64,000 nucleotides of DNA from Axinella damicornis (GCA_963931865.1 OZ007517.1:1454268-1518267); one strand, 5' to 3'. Positions 11,302 through 22,146 are shown, counted from the first letter of the stretch. The notes: a model not told the origin generated them from the sequence alone. Numbers and translations are program-made.

Positions 11302-13063
11302 AGGGTGCAGGGGAGGACCAAGAAGAGCAAGGAAGAGGACAAACACCTCTCTCTGCCAGCGTGGGGGAGAATCGTTGGTCCGTGAGGGAGAGCTACCGAG
11401 AGAAGAAGAAAGAGCTCAGACTGAAGTACAGGCATGTTCACGATCGCTACAAGGGCTACGAAACTTTGCTGGATACCTACAAGGATCCCTCCATGCCCAT
11501 ACCTACAGGTGTGTATGTGTGTGAGTGAAACAACATGTGCTGTCATACTGCAAAGACCACACATTACTAATTACCAGCCCTTTCACTTCCTGTGTAGGTG
11601 CCAAATGTGTCCCTCTGATTGTTGAATATTACTTGAGCTAGCTTCGTTCCCAAGCCTTCTACACCCCCAGTTTTTTGATCGCTTGCAGTATGCTCCGTTC
11701 GCAAGCGATCAAAAACTGGAGGTGTAGAAGGCCTGGGAACGAGGCTAGTCTTTAGCAGCTGGATGATTGTGTAATAATTATTATGACATCATGTGTGGTT
11801 GCAGATCCCAACGGCTGCACACGTGCGCTCCAGTATGCCCTGAAGCATCCTCTGGTGGTGCCCGACACCGGAGTGCCATCACACCGACCTGTCAGCACTG
11901 GGGACTACCTGAAGAGAAAGGTGCGTACATGTATGTAGGAATGATTTTTTGATTGGATTTGTATTACCACAATGGGGGCTAACGAGGGCCAGAGACTATC
12001 TAAACCAAGTCCCCCTGGACCGACGGCTTTACATCCTCTCCGAATGATGCAGTGTGAACTATTTCAGGTGAAAGAGCTGAGTCGACTCCTACGAGAGAAC
12101 TATAGCATGGTGGGACTCAACCCAGCAATGTTTGAATTAGCAGTCGAACTTTAACCACTCGGCCACCACTGAAAAATTGTGGTCTGTTTATGGGTGAGAC
12201 CTCAGGGGGAAATGAAGCTATGGATGGTGCTGGTAGTGAAGTTATGAGAACGAGGGGTGAGGGAAATTCTTGGAATGAAGTTTAGGCCAGGGGATTTTCT
12301 TGGAAAAAGATGCTAAGAAATCATTTTGCTACCACATGAATTCTTGATTGTTCTGCACACAGCCGTCTGCTACCACTTCTCTCCACAAACCGTACATGAG
12401 CTCCAAAGTCCGGGACTTGCAGTGCATCCTCGATGACATCAGGACTCGTTGTGTAGCCATGGAAACCAACCTAGGTAATCAGCATTGCTGCAACATCTAG
12501 ACAAAATTATGGCAACATGCAGAGTTGGAAACCAACCACCTTTCACCCCTTTGTGAGGTTTAGCTTCTCATCCCACCCCACTCACCCACCCATCCAGGCA
12601 CGGTGCTGCAGCCACAGACACCACCAGAAAGGAAGAGCACTGGGAAACTTCAGATGGAGAGCAGGCAGCTGCTAGCCGAGGTTCGTCTGATTCTGCAGCT
12701 GTGTGAATTATTCTTGCATTGTGCTTGGGGCAGGAAGCCGGGGAACAAGGCTAGCTAGCCTTTAGCAGCTCTAAGCTCCTATCCCGGTGGTATATACACA
12801 CATAATTATGTCCTATTAAAAGTTCCTATCCAAACCCATATTATTCCCCGCCAACTCTGACGTATTGTTTTCCTCTCTTTTGCTAGATGCAGGCAAGGTA
12901 CGATAAAGTGAGAGCCTCCTCCCTCGGCATACTGAAGTCTGTCTCCGAGTTTGATGACAATTCCCCCACCACAACCCCATCAAGGTCAAGACGACAGAGT
13001 TCCGATCTGCTTCCAGTGGCCAACAGGGAGAACATCAGGAACTCATCACCCAAACACAGCTAG
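6244..13063 (+). CDS. XRRA1: XRRA1-like leucine-rich repeat protein, complete
   Basis: Seventeen exons: 6244..6349, 6474..6799, 7217..7289, 7360..7457, 7852..7939, 8003..8081, 8370..8471, 8912..9431, 9927..10020, 10248..10305, 10644..10704, 10788..11027, 11304..11508, 11805..11920, 12363..12474, 12598..12680, 12887..13063. They total 2538 nt (845 aa) with all phases agreeing. The family is recognised from FPVRSLTR near the start, AVFLLKHCYVEEPSDLC, LRR segments (LDLSYNSLSGMALLAVGTLP, LHLTGNNIVALP, LERLWLDDNKLVDQSTF, LRYLNLDNNEIYTIP, LETLSLANNL), FMTQ, YKGYETLL and ALQYALKHPL. All fall in the order found in vertebrate XRRA1 (about 790 aa), a poorly understood protein linked by name to X-ray response. 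Two introns (after exons 3 and 7) use GC donors. The exon 2 acceptor was chosen because it alone restores phase; it has a weak pyrimidine tract and is the least certain junction. Confidence 0.88.
8638..8786 (+). repeat. TG-rich microsatellite, XRRA1 intron 7
   Basis: Long TG run at about 8669..8730 with flanking GTGTGCATG units. TG is on the sense strand, on the donor side of the intron. Confidence 0.85.
10021..10112. mobile_element. Palindromic TAGCC element abutting an XRRA1 splice donor
   Basis: Left end TAGCCCAGTACCCAGGCC, right end complementary (GGCCTGGGTATGAGGCTA), inner arms around CACCCCAGTG. Its first T (10022) is the T of the exon 9 donor GT. No clear target duplication. Confidence 0.6.
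10389..10410. repeat. Poly-G run, XRRA1 intron 10
   Basis: 22 G on the sense strand, preceded by a GTT/GCT triplet repeat, about 84 nt after the exon 10 donor. Confidence 0.85.
10447..10534. mobile_element. Palindromic TAGCC element with exact 9-bp target duplication
   Basis: 88 bp, TAGCCTCGTTCCCAGGC to GCCTGGGAACGAGGCTA, inner arms around TATTTCAT and GCGATGAAATA. Flanked by CTATTGCCA on both sides (10438..10446, 10535..10543). In XRRA1 intron 10. Confidence 0.88.
11073..11230. mobile_element. Second palindromic family (GTGGATATTGG ends), 9-bp duplication
   Basis: 158 bp. Left end CGACGTGGATATTGGTCC then GGCAGGAAGTA; right end complementary (TACTTCCTGCCGG...AATATCCACTTCG). Flanked by TATTTACAA at 11064..11072 and 11231..11239. 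In XRRA1 intron 12. Relatives at 14583, 52250 and 52768. Confidence 0.85.
11269..11301 (+). repeat. Poly-C run forming the XRRA1 exon 13 pyrimidine tract
   Basis: 33 C on the sense strand directly followed by AG at 11302..11303, so the homopolymer itself is the polypyrimidine tract. Confidence 0.9.
11639..11747. mobile_element. Palindromic TAGCC element, XRRA1 intron 13
   Basis: TAGCTTCGTTCCCAAGCC to GGCCTGGGAACGAGGCTA, with complementary inner arms containing TTTTTTGATCGCTTGC. No clear target duplication. Confidence 0.75.
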
Positions 13064-13157
13064 ATTACACTCACAGCTCAAGAGATTGCCATTTATGGTT
13101 ATGTAATTGTATTATGCATACTGTCATCACAGTGCTACATGTGTAACATCCACATAG

Positions 13158-13485
13158 CTAGCCTCGTTCCAATGCCCCACCCAGCTAGTCTCGTTCCAAT
13201 GCCCCACCCAGCTAGTCTCGTTCCAATGCCCCACCCAGCTAGCCTCGTTCCAATGCCCCACCCAGCTAGCCTCGTTCCAATGCCCCACCCAGCTAGCCTC
13301 GTTCCAATGCCCCACCCAGCTAGCCTCGTTCCAATGCCCCACCCAGCTAGTCTCGTTCCAATGCCCCACCCAGCTAGCCTCGTTCCAATGCCCCACCCAG
13401 CTAGCCTCGTTCCAATGCCCCACCCAGATAGTCTCGTTCCAATGCCCCACCCAGCTAGTCTCGTTCCAATGCCCCGGCCACCCAG
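13158..13485. repeat. 27-bp minisatellite built from a TAGCC-element end
   Basis: Twelve tandem units with the core TAGCCTCGTTCCAATGCCCC, differing mainly at a C/T in the sixth base. The first part of the unit is the terminus of the TAGCC palindromic elements, so the array probably arose by tandem amplification of an element end. Confidence 0.88.
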
Positions 13486-14582
13486 CTAGTCTCACTCCCA
13501 GGTAGTCTCTTGCACCAAGGATAATAGCTACAACAGACAATGTACAAAAATGGAGCCCCAAGTTAATAGGCCAAGTTATGATAACGTCAGCTGCAATGGG
13601 TCGAGCCAGCTTCGAAACATAGTCAAGTAGCACAACACTAGTTGGCCATTGGTAGGGGGCGTGTCCACATTTAGAACACGCGAAATCAAATTGGCAGGAA
13701 CCAGAAGTCAAGGTGGCGCGGGCATACACACAACCGGAAACAGCTGGCCGTCATACTGAGAAACCCACTAGTCACTTCAGACTCAGCATCGTTGTAGTAT
13801 AGTGTACAGCTGTAGCTGCTCTGTGCCACCTCATTCATGGGTTTGGCTCTGGTGTGGTACATTGTTTCTACTACCAGACGCTTCATTTGTTCTGTGGAAG
13901 ACAATGACCATTTTGGACAACAGAAACTTGAATTTTGTTGTGAATGTAGGCACTTCCAAATTTAGGGACTGGTGAGTGCATGGCTATAGTCAAGAACACT
14001 AGTATAAGGTTAGCACTGACCTGTTAACCCAACAGGATACGGTTAGCTGCAGCTAGTCAGCTGCCCACCGAGCTTAAGCTTAGCTATAACGTTCAAACTG
14101 CACTGGGAAGTTTTAAAAAAATTGGCGGGAAGTCGTACGCGCATGCGCAACAAGTACATCCGGTTTAACCTTTAAATGCTGAATTTGTAGCAAGTTTTGG
14201 CGGGATGTCGGGATGGCACACTCGCTAAGCACTTGCTTTACAGCCTGGGGGTTGAGTGTTCGCCTCCCCAATAACCGAGTACGAGTCTGGGCCACTCCGT
14301 ACACACCGGTTCCTGACTCCCCGCCTAGCAGCTTGAGTACGCCGGTTCCCATCTGACCACCGAAGCTAAAGAAAGGTGTTCTGGTTGAAAGCAGGTAGCC
14401 TCCTGTGATTCCAGTCACCGGCGCCTATCCAGCGCTCCTGAGGCTTACACTTCGGTGTCTGACCTGTCATGGAGGGATGGGTTGTTGCTAGGTTGTATTT
14501 TTTCTTTTCTTTTTTTTTTTTTTTTTACTTGTTCCTTTTTTTTCACTTGGAAAAAAGAACAAGAATGCAATGAACAGAAAAA

Positions 14583-14727
14583 ACGATGTGGATATAGGGT
14601 CTGGCTGGAAGTACATATGCATACTTTATAGATATAGGTATACATGTACTGAAAACGCGTGAGCATTTAGAACCGGCCCTGGTCCTAACCCATTGCCCCT
14701 ACTTCCTGCTGGATCAATAACCAGGGC
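14583..14727. mobile_element. Decayed copy of the GTGGATATTGG family
   Basis: Shares the inner sequence with the copy at 11073 (GCATTTAGAACCGGCCCTGG, AACCCATTGCCCCTACTTCC), but both ends are mutated. Confidence 0.6.
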
Positions 14728-15202
14728 CACTTCAACTATGCTCAAAATCACCATGCAAGCTAACTGCCACGATAGATAGGCCACAATATCGATACTGAAG
14801 ATAGGCCATATATCACCCACACAGTGTATGTCCTAGCCCCTCCAACAGATATCACTATAGATGTGTTCAGTGCAAATCATGTAGACTATATAGAGCCTCA
14901 TCCCACACCACCCTCACTCGGAGTCGCTCTTCCCCAAAGCACAGCTGTGCAGTACATGTATGGAACACCTGACCGCACCGCACAGTGGCACACCACAGTC
15001 TAGGACAGTCTCATCCTCTTATTTCACGGCATGGAAGTGCACATACATGACGTATGCAGCACACCAAGTTACTACAACGTCATGTATACAGTTAAATTGG
15101 GAAGTGTGGGACAGTACACGTAGCAGCAGCACAACTGGGTGGCCTGCAAGTATGCATGACTGTGATGAGGTGCACTAGCTAGCATAAAGTGGATGTTCCG
15201 TT

Positions 15203-18021
15203 TCAGTAGTCTGATTCTGAATCAGGGTCCTTGGGTGGTGGGCTCCCACTTCCACCTGCCACCTCCGCATCTGAGCCACCAGTAGAGCTACTCCTTATGT
15301 TGGCCTGACGAGGGGAAGGGGAGGGAGATGGGGAGGGTTTCTTGCGATACTTCTTCTCCTTCTTGGATTTCTTGGATTTTCTGCTCGTTGTGGTACTGCT
15401 ACTATGCTCAGGGCCATACTCCTCAAAAGGGCTGGGACTACGTGATGGTGTTTTTTCCTTTCGCTTGGAGCCCCTGTGCATGGAGGAATGATGGAAGAAG
15501 GGATGGTAGGAGGGAGGATCGAAGGGGGATCAAGGAGGAGGGAGAAGGGGAAGATTGAAGAGGAGGGAGGGTGAGGGAGAAAGGCGATAAAGGGAAGGGG
15601 AGAACAGTACGGAGAGGAAATGTTATGATATGTGACTGCACTCCACCTTGACTTTCGTGGTGGAGAAGGGGGTGGACTGCGGGAGGGGGACCTTCTGGAA
15701 ATCCTCCCGTGGGGGGACCTGAAGGGAACAGAAGTGTCCAATCAAACAACAGTGGTTGCTGCTCCTTATCTACTCCACACAAGCACGTTACCTTGATCTC
15801 CTTCGTGAGTACCTGTCCCTCCTCCGTGGGGGAGAGTAGGACCGTGAGCGCGACCTCCTACCATGGTGGTAGCTCCCACGTCGGTTGTCCCTCCCATAGC
15901 GGCGGATCGGTGGGGAACGAGAGCGAGAGCGGCGACGTCTCCGAGGAGGGGACCTGGGAGAAGTTGTTCATGGTACATTTTGTGAATTCTGAAATTCTGT
16001 GACTCATTCTAATTCTGCTATGAGTGTGGAAGCACAAACATTGAACGAATGGTGTGGGATATGGGGATGAGGTTAGGCACGATGGTAGCCTCATTCCCAG
16101 GGTGCACAGGAGGAGAGAAAAGTGTGACCCGGGAAAGAGGCTAGGCATGATGGGCATGTACATAGAGTTGTTTTGGGTTACCACACTGCAGGTGTATTTT
16201 AGCATGAAGCTGCCCAGACCTGGAATAGGACCTCCTTCTGCGTGGTGGGGACCGAGAGTAGGACCTCCTACGCCGGTACCTGTCTCGAGAATGGGACCGG
16301 CGACGTCTCCTGTCTCTAGACCTGAGGATATACAACACAATTTAGTCACAACATGCCACTATATTGGCTGAAGACTGATCATTCATGCAGAGGGCCAGAC
16401 AGGAAGTCATTACTTGCCTAATGGACAGTGTCGACCCCTAGCAAGAGTTTCTACAAATGTAGGCTTTGACTGAGATGTACTTACCTTGACCTTGAGCGGG
16501 ACCTGCTCTTGGATCTGCTCCGCTTCCTTCTCTCCTTCTCTGGCGCTGAGGGTTGGGGAACTGGAAGGAAGGGACAGGGGAGGCGGAAGGAGGGAAGGAG
16601 GTGGGAGGGAGGGGAAGAGGAGGGAGGAGGAGGGGAAGGAGAGGAGGAGGGGGGGGGGGGGGGGGGGGGGGGAGGAGGTGGGAGAGGCAGGAGGGAGGGT
16701 GGCGGGGGAAGGAGGGAGGGGAAAGTGGAGGAGGTGGGAAAGGCATGAGGGAGGGTGGCAGGGGGGAAGGAGGGAGGGGAAAGTGGGAGGAGGTGGGAGA
16801 GGCAGGAGGGAGGGTGGTGGGGGGAAGGAGGGAGGGGAAAGGAGGAGGTAGGTGGGAGAGGGCAGGGAGGCAGGCAGGAAGGACTTGTGAATCGTACTAT
16901 TACAGGCCCAGGTTAACTAGCATGTACCTTTTTCTACTGGTTCAATTGCATTTGCAATGGCCAGCTGCACCTCCCGGACCCTCTTCATGGCCTCCTCCAC
17001 CTCTCTCTTCTGCTCCTGGGCGGTCGGACCCTGTGGCTTCACGATCGCATTCTTACTGTGGTTCACCCTGAGTGTGAGTGTGTGTTTGGTGTAGTGTGTA
17101 GGGGTGAGAGTGTGTGGAGTGTGTGTGTGTGAGTAAGTGTATATGTATGGGAGTGGGGTGTGTGCGTGAAGGTGAAGGGGAGGGGGGAAACCGGGGAACA
17201 AGAGGCAAAATATAAAACTTGATTATCGGAGGAATGTATGGTAGCACGACTGGTGTGCATCTTATTGCTTTCTCCTCTCATCCAAGAGCTCAGAGCATAC
17301 CAGGACCACTTGCCAGTCAGGGCGTGAACTCGATTCAGTCCTCCACTCCCTGAGACTGAGGCTGACTACATGGGTATGTGATTGAAGTTGAATTGAACAT
17401 GACTTTACTTGGAATGAAACTGTGTTACATGTATACGTGTACGTTCAGCTGTCTGGGAGCTGTGCAAGTCCCTTGTATTGGAATCCATTTCTTCAACAGC
17501 CCAATGTACGTGTGAGTGTGTATGTGTGTGTGTGAGTGTGTGTGTGTGTGGGTGTGTGTTGGTACCCAGCGGGAGCATGTTGTGTGTATGTGCATACATG
17601 TGTACGAGTGTATGTGTGTGTGTGTACATGTGAGGGTGTGGATGTGTGAGTGTGTGCCACAAAAACCCAAGAGTGCATTCGAAATTGACAAGCACAATTA
17701 CACTACGACAACTGTCTGTCTGTGTGTGCCAGAGCAGTGGAAATGCACTTAATATCATGAACACAAGAAGAGTGAGTCGGGCAACCTTCTTGGGAGCCAG
17801 GCATTGTGGCTTGTAGTGTGGCGTGGTTGCAATTCTCAGATATACGATGTTGTCAAATACATCATTGCCGCTAGTATCTACGACACATGGTAGGACAGTA
17901 GGAGAAGAGAGAAAGAAAAAAAGTGCAGAAACAGTTGAATTGGCAGCAGACACACCACAGAAATGTAACAACAGTTACTATGTCTACTGTTGGAGTACTG
18001 TTATGGTGAAACTGCCCACCC

Positions 18022-18052
<31 letters not shown>

Positions 18053-19590
18053 ACCCCCCACACGCACACACACACAAATCCCCTCACTTGATTGGTCGGT
18101 CTCCAAACATGGCTCCGTTGTACTGCAGAGCAATCGGCACGGAGTCGGGCGATGAAAACTCCACAAACGCAACCTGAATAAGAGCACGCAGCCATGCATC
18201 TTCATCAATCAAATGAAAAATGAACACTACGTGTAACCAAAGTAGCAAACGTATGGGCTCCACTTGCAGGCCAAGGCTATGACTATTTTACACTACTGGT
18301 TACACTACTGGTAGGGGAAAAATTGTGCCGTATAATGAGATTCTGACCATACCATCGTGATCGCTATCATGCACTGACCCAAACATATGTTTTTGGTACT
18401 GCTACTCAGATACAAGCGCTTTCGTCTTCCATTGGCTGTCATTGCTCCAGCGCTCTCTTCGACTTTCATTGCCAGTACAGTGTCGAAACTCACCATGCTG
18501 ACTAAGTTGTGAACGCTGTAGTAATTCTTTGCCTTTCTTTTGGCCATCATTGCTGACTCAATTCGTCAACTGAGCATGGTCACGTATTAATTGGGACGAG
18601 CTGCAATACATCCACCATGCGCTACTACCAGTAGTGCAGTTTCCACTCGAATGTAGCAGAACTGAAGGTAGCCAATTATCTCTGAGCATTGCAATGGCAA
18701 CGGTCACAACTGTGTGATGTCGGTCACTACAGCAAATATTGTGCAGATACATATGCAACGTTCTAACAGGAGAACAGATTGTAATCACAATGTTGGAAAA
18801 TACAGCCCTAACGTGATGCCTTGCTGTTATGTCTTGTTATGTGTAGCGGTTATGTGTTGCTATGCGTTGTTAGGTGCGGTTGTTACACCCCACAGAAAAA
18901 CTGTTTGATGTCAGTGGGTTTAAGCCAACACATGAATCACAAAATTTAGCATGTGCCTAGTAAATTATTGGTGTAATACACATGGCAAACCTTGTGGGTT
19001 GGGTCTCGTCTCCGGCCATTCTGACATACTTGATCTCACCACAGGGTTGGAAGAACGTGAGCACCTGTTCGGCTGTCAGCTGGGGTGTGAGTGATCGTGT
19101 GAGTGATGTTGAGTGAGCATGTGTGTGAGTGTGTGTAGGAGGATCAAGTGTAACTACACAATACTGCCATGTACTAGTATTGCATGTACCGATAGTTGGA
19201 GCACATTAACCAGGTTTCTTGGATTTCTTGCTCCAATTAGAGCACATCAAGGGATTTCAAGGCATGCCAATGTCCTCATGTCTAGCCTCAGTCCCAGGCC
19301 CACGCTGTCTGGGAATGAGGCAACCTCATGTACAGTAAGACTCACATTGCTATTGAGGTTGCCCACATAAACAGTCCTCCGAATTTCCTCTATCTTGGTA
19401 GGGTCCACGTTCCCGGTGAGAGGCGGTGGCTGGGGGATGACCGTACCCATGAGGGAGATTAGAGGCTGTGCCGCTTGCGGTACTCCGACCGCTGGTTTGG
19501 GTTGCACTGGCTGAGGAGCCTGTGCTAAGGAGGCAGTCTGTAGGATTGCTGCAGTCGTGATTGCTGGCATCGGGATCACTGTGACGCATT
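15203..19590 (-). CDS. SREK1: SREK1 splicing regulator (RRM plus RS domain), 5' incomplete
   Basis: Exons in transcript order: 19346..19590, 18991..19079, 18088..18173, 16928..17067, 16485..16545, 16220..16321, 15792..15953, 15647..15718, 15203..15473. The RRM reads RRTVYVGNLNSN, LTAEQVLTFFQPCGEIKYVR, MAGDETQPTR, AFVEFSSPDSVPIAL and NGAMFGDRPIK. It is followed by VNHSKNAIVKP and VEEAMKRVREVQLAIANAIE, the block typical of SREK1 (SFRS12), then five exons of RS/SR and KSKK repeats ending PDSESDY. SREK1 is a nuclear SR-related protein that modulates splice-site choice. The first exon shown starts in mid-codon (phase 1 expected upstream), so the N-terminal region, which carries another RRM in vertebrates, is missing. 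The 18088..18173 exon is one base short at its start: GTTGCG where the conserved frame needs one more T. Confidence 0.87.
16546..16870 (-). repeat. Pyrimidine-rich (sense) tract in SREK1 intron
   Basis: Plus strand GGGAGG/GGAGGTGGGAGAGGCAGG repeats with a 24-G run (16649..16672). On the sense strand this is CCTCCC, ending at the acceptor of exon 16485..16545. Confidence 0.85.
18023..18052. repeat. Poly-C run; G run on SREK1 sense strand near a donor
   Basis: 30 C on plus. In SREK1 sense it is G, together with GTGTGTG, starting about 36 nt after the donor at 18087. Confidence 0.85.
18293..18645. mobile_element. Dispersed element, CACTACTGGTAG ends
   Basis: Left ACACTACTGGTAGGGGAAAA, right CTACTACCAGTAGTGC. 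The inner segment matches the repeats at 56.5-57.6 kb (GATTCTGACCATACC, GATCGCTATCATGCACTGAC, AACTCACCATGCTG, CTAAGTTGTGA). No ORF. Confidence 0.7.
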
Positions 19591-19596
19591 CTAAAA

Positions 19597-19823
19597 TGAG
19601 GGCAGACGGGAGGGAGGGGAGAGAACAGGGCAGACAGGAGGGAGGGGAGAGAACAGGGCAGACGGGAGGGAGGGGAGAGAACAGGGCAGACGGGAGGGAG
19701 GGAGAGAACAGGGCAGACGGGAGGGAGGGGAGAGAACAGGGCAGACGGGAGGGAGGGGAGGAGAACAGGGCAGACGGGAGGGATGGGAGAGAACAGGGCA
19801 GACGGGAGGGAGGGGAGAGAACA
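19597..19823. repeat. 28-bp pyrimidine (sense) minisatellite at a SREK1 acceptor
   Basis: About eight units of GCAGACGGGAGGGAGGGGAG plus AGAACAGG. On the sense strand it is CT-rich and ends next to the TTTTAG acceptor at 19591. Confidence 0.88.
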
Positions 19824-20584
19824 GTAGAGCCTTGGCATCATACAGCTAACATGGCTCCGGTAATGTGACCATTGCTCCAGTACAAGTAACACACAAGATC
19901 ACGTGAAAAACATCTTGGCAGAGGAGATGCTCNNNNNNNNNNNNNNNNNNNNNNNNNNNNNNNNNNNNNNNNNNNNNNNNNNNNNNNNNNNNNNNNNNNN
20001 NNNNNNNNNNNNNNNNNNNNNNNNNNNNNNNNNNNNNNNNNNNNNNNNNNNNNNNNNNNNNNNNNNNNNNNNNNNNNNNNNNNNNNNNNNNNNNNNNNNN
20101 NNNNNNNNNNNNNNNNNNNNNNNNNNNNNNNNCACACAGCTGGGTGTACCGGCACTTTCAGTGCAAATAACTACAGATTTGAGGTGTTGCACGTCACCGT
20201 ACACAGAACTATTGCATGTTGAGTTGATGCTTTGTCTAGCTAAGAACAGTTACACCAACAACATCCGCACACAAGCTATGTCACTGAATAGCAACGAATG
20301 TAAGGTATTTCTCTCGGAGGTAACCACAATCCTGGTAGGACAAGCTCACTTTTCAGAATGACCCCTCATGCCTTGCTCTACTCTTACCCTGTGGACACAT
20401 CAGCGGACGTGCATTGCATCATCAGCTTGTAGTGATGGCTCACGCACATATGATACGCTAATGCCAGTCGAAGCAACCAAAGGCAGCCAATAGGAAGATC
20501 GTACATGAATAGAACTTCACCGTGCAGCGCAACTATTATACATTTGAGTCAGTGCACGACAGTGATCATCAGAATGGTGCCAGT

Positions 20585-20623
20585 TAGCCTCGTTCCCAGG
20601 CCGCGTGCCTGGGAACGAGGCTA
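20585..20623. mobile_element. Minimal 39-bp palindromic TAGCC element with 9-bp duplication
   Basis: Only the two 17-bp termini (TAGCCTCGTTCCCAGGC and complement) separated by 5 bp. Flanked by GGTGCCAGT on both sides (20576..20584, 20624..20632). Confidence 0.88.
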
Positions 20624-20790
20624 GGTGCCAGTGTGGTCCTCATCAATTATTCATATTTCGTACTACAAATTGGTACATGCAGGCAGCATAGCTGGCATTG
20701 CAACGTATACCCACCATCCAAGAATCTTACTTTCTCACTCTGCAGAAAAGAGGGTGGGTCTCAGGGTCAGTAGTACGTAGTAAATCAAGT

Positions 20791-20903
20791 CTTCATAGCA
20801 TAGACCGGAGTGGTGTCGTCTTCATAGCATAGACCGGAGTGGTGTCGTCTTCATAGCATAGACCGGAGTGGTGTCGTCTTCATAGCATAGACCGGAGTGG
20901 TGT
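20791..20903. repeat. 29-bp tandem repeat, four units
   Basis: Unit core CTTCATAGCATAGACCGGAG then TGGTGTCGT; the last unit is incomplete. Copies are identical, so it is recent. Confidence 0.9.
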
Positions 20904-21416
20904 CTGAAGTTTGGCTGTCTCATTTTCAGGCCACCCTTTCTCGATCTAGCTCTGACTTGATTGTCGTTGGAACGGGTGGGTTTCAAATGTCGCATTCTTT
21001 TATCCCCCCCAGCAGCAACATTGTGAGAGAGAAACTAATTCCACAGGCAAGCTCCTGAGACCACTGGGGACCAACCAAACCCAACTCCTGAATACTAGTC
21101 TGACGCTCTTGCCACTGACCCATAGCCCCGTTCCCACACACAGCCTGGGAATGAGGCTACCGGGTCCACAGCTTGCTCCTCCTCTCAACGTTGCCAACAG
21201 TCACAAACCGAGCACACTGCTTCTCACAGGACATACAGCCAGCTTCACTCAGCGAGGTCCATTTCCAGGCCCCACCACTGCAGGTTCCGCACACCACATC
21301 TCACACAACCTGCCCTGAAATTACCAGTGAACATTTCTTCGTGGCCACAAGCGCAGTGCCATTGGTCCACTATGGTGTGGAATCGTTCCTAGGACATTTG
21401 CCAGCCTCTTTTCCAG

Positions 21417-21463
<47 letters not shown>

Positions 21464-21612
21464 ACACACCAGGCCCTCCCTGCTTTTCTGTACTGCAAGC
21501 GATGAAAAATTGGATGACATTCCCTCCATCATCAGTTATAGTATGAAAAAGTGTGTTTCCACCTCAGTGCTCATGAGGGAGTAATCACCCAATAGGTCCC
21601 CCATGTGCTCAC

Positions 21613-22146
21613 CTTGAACACTTCGGCAAAGAATCCTGCTCCGATCTTCTCAAGGATCTCGAAGTCCTCGTACTGTGAGATTGAGTCCACTGCCTCCCGC
21701 ATGGCCGTGAGGAGGGGGGAGCTCGGAGACCTTAGGTGCAGCTCCTCGTCGCTAAAGTCTCTGGCCGGTGAGAGGCTGTTGATTCTTCGTGCAGGTGAGA
21801 TACTATGATAAGGACTGTCAGAAAAGTTAGAAACCAACGTGGGGCTGAATGGGCTGTAATGCCTCGGTTCGTCAGGGCTGGAGTCTTCGATCTTGAAAGT
21901 TGGACTGTCGAGTCTGCCCCACGGCATTCTCAGTGCTTCTGGCGGTACACCACGAGTCTTCTTCTTGGACTCTACTGCACTGTTCACTGATCTTACCGAA
22001 ACATCTGCAATTCCATCTGGTCCGGAATCTCGAACTTTTGGGCTTTTGCTCTTCGCTTTTAGTAATAACTTGCCACTAGCTGACTTCGCATTAGGTCCAT
22101 TGGATTGCATTGTCGGTTGCAGAACTGTCACGCCACCATAATTCAT
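21613..22146 (-). CDS. TESK-like protein kinase, first coding exon only
   Basis: One exon of 178 codons from ATG at 22146 to a canonical donor (AAG|GTGAGC) at 21613. The first 150 residues are Ser/Pro-rich and basic, with several SP sites. The C-terminal part (AMREAVDSISQYEDFEILEK, IGAGFFAEVFK) matches the start of the kinase domain of testis-specific kinases: the Ala-Val helix before the domain and the glycine-rich loop GxGFFxEVxK. TESKs are dual-specificity kinases that phosphorylate cofilin. The exon with the catalytic lysine and all later exons are not found down to the N gap, so the gene is cut by the gap or has a very long intron. Head-to-head with VCP. Confidence 0.72.

Larger units (their letters stand above)
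13064..15202. other. Tail-to-tail intergenic region XRRA1 / SREK1
   Basis: Holds the 3' UTRs of both genes, the 27-bp minisatellite, a poly-T tract near 14510..14526 and a decayed palindromic element at 14583..14727. No coding region was recognised. Confidence 0.6.
19591..21612. other. Gap-containing region between SREK1 and the TESK-like exon
   Basis: A run of exactly 200 N spans 19933..20132. The rest holds a minimal palindromic element (20585), a 29-bp tandem repeat (20791), a poly-C/CA tract (21417..21470) and no recognisable exon. Missing exons of both neighbours would be expected here or in the gap. Confidence 0.7.

Noticed and set aside
13158..13485. CRISPR-like array
   Set aside because: Head-to-tail 27-bp units with no unique spacers, in animal DNA with introns. 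The same applies to the arrays at 19597 and 20791.
13127..13729. Repeat-protein-like frame (HWNEASWVG units) and its plus-strand partner
   Set aside because: Translation of the 27-bp minisatellite, whose length is a multiple of three. No start context, splice support or domain.
14350..14410. 5S rRNA-like stretch (CTGACCACCGAAGCTAA)
   Set aside because: About 25 nt resemble the 5S internal region, but the flanks do not fold or align as 5S and no terminator follows. Possibly a decayed 5S-derived SINE; too weak to call.
15295..15782. Pro/Ser-rich minus-strand frames overlapping SREK1 3' exons
   Set aside because: Alternative frame and intron read-through of RS-coding exons; the spliced frame continues the RS domain correctly.
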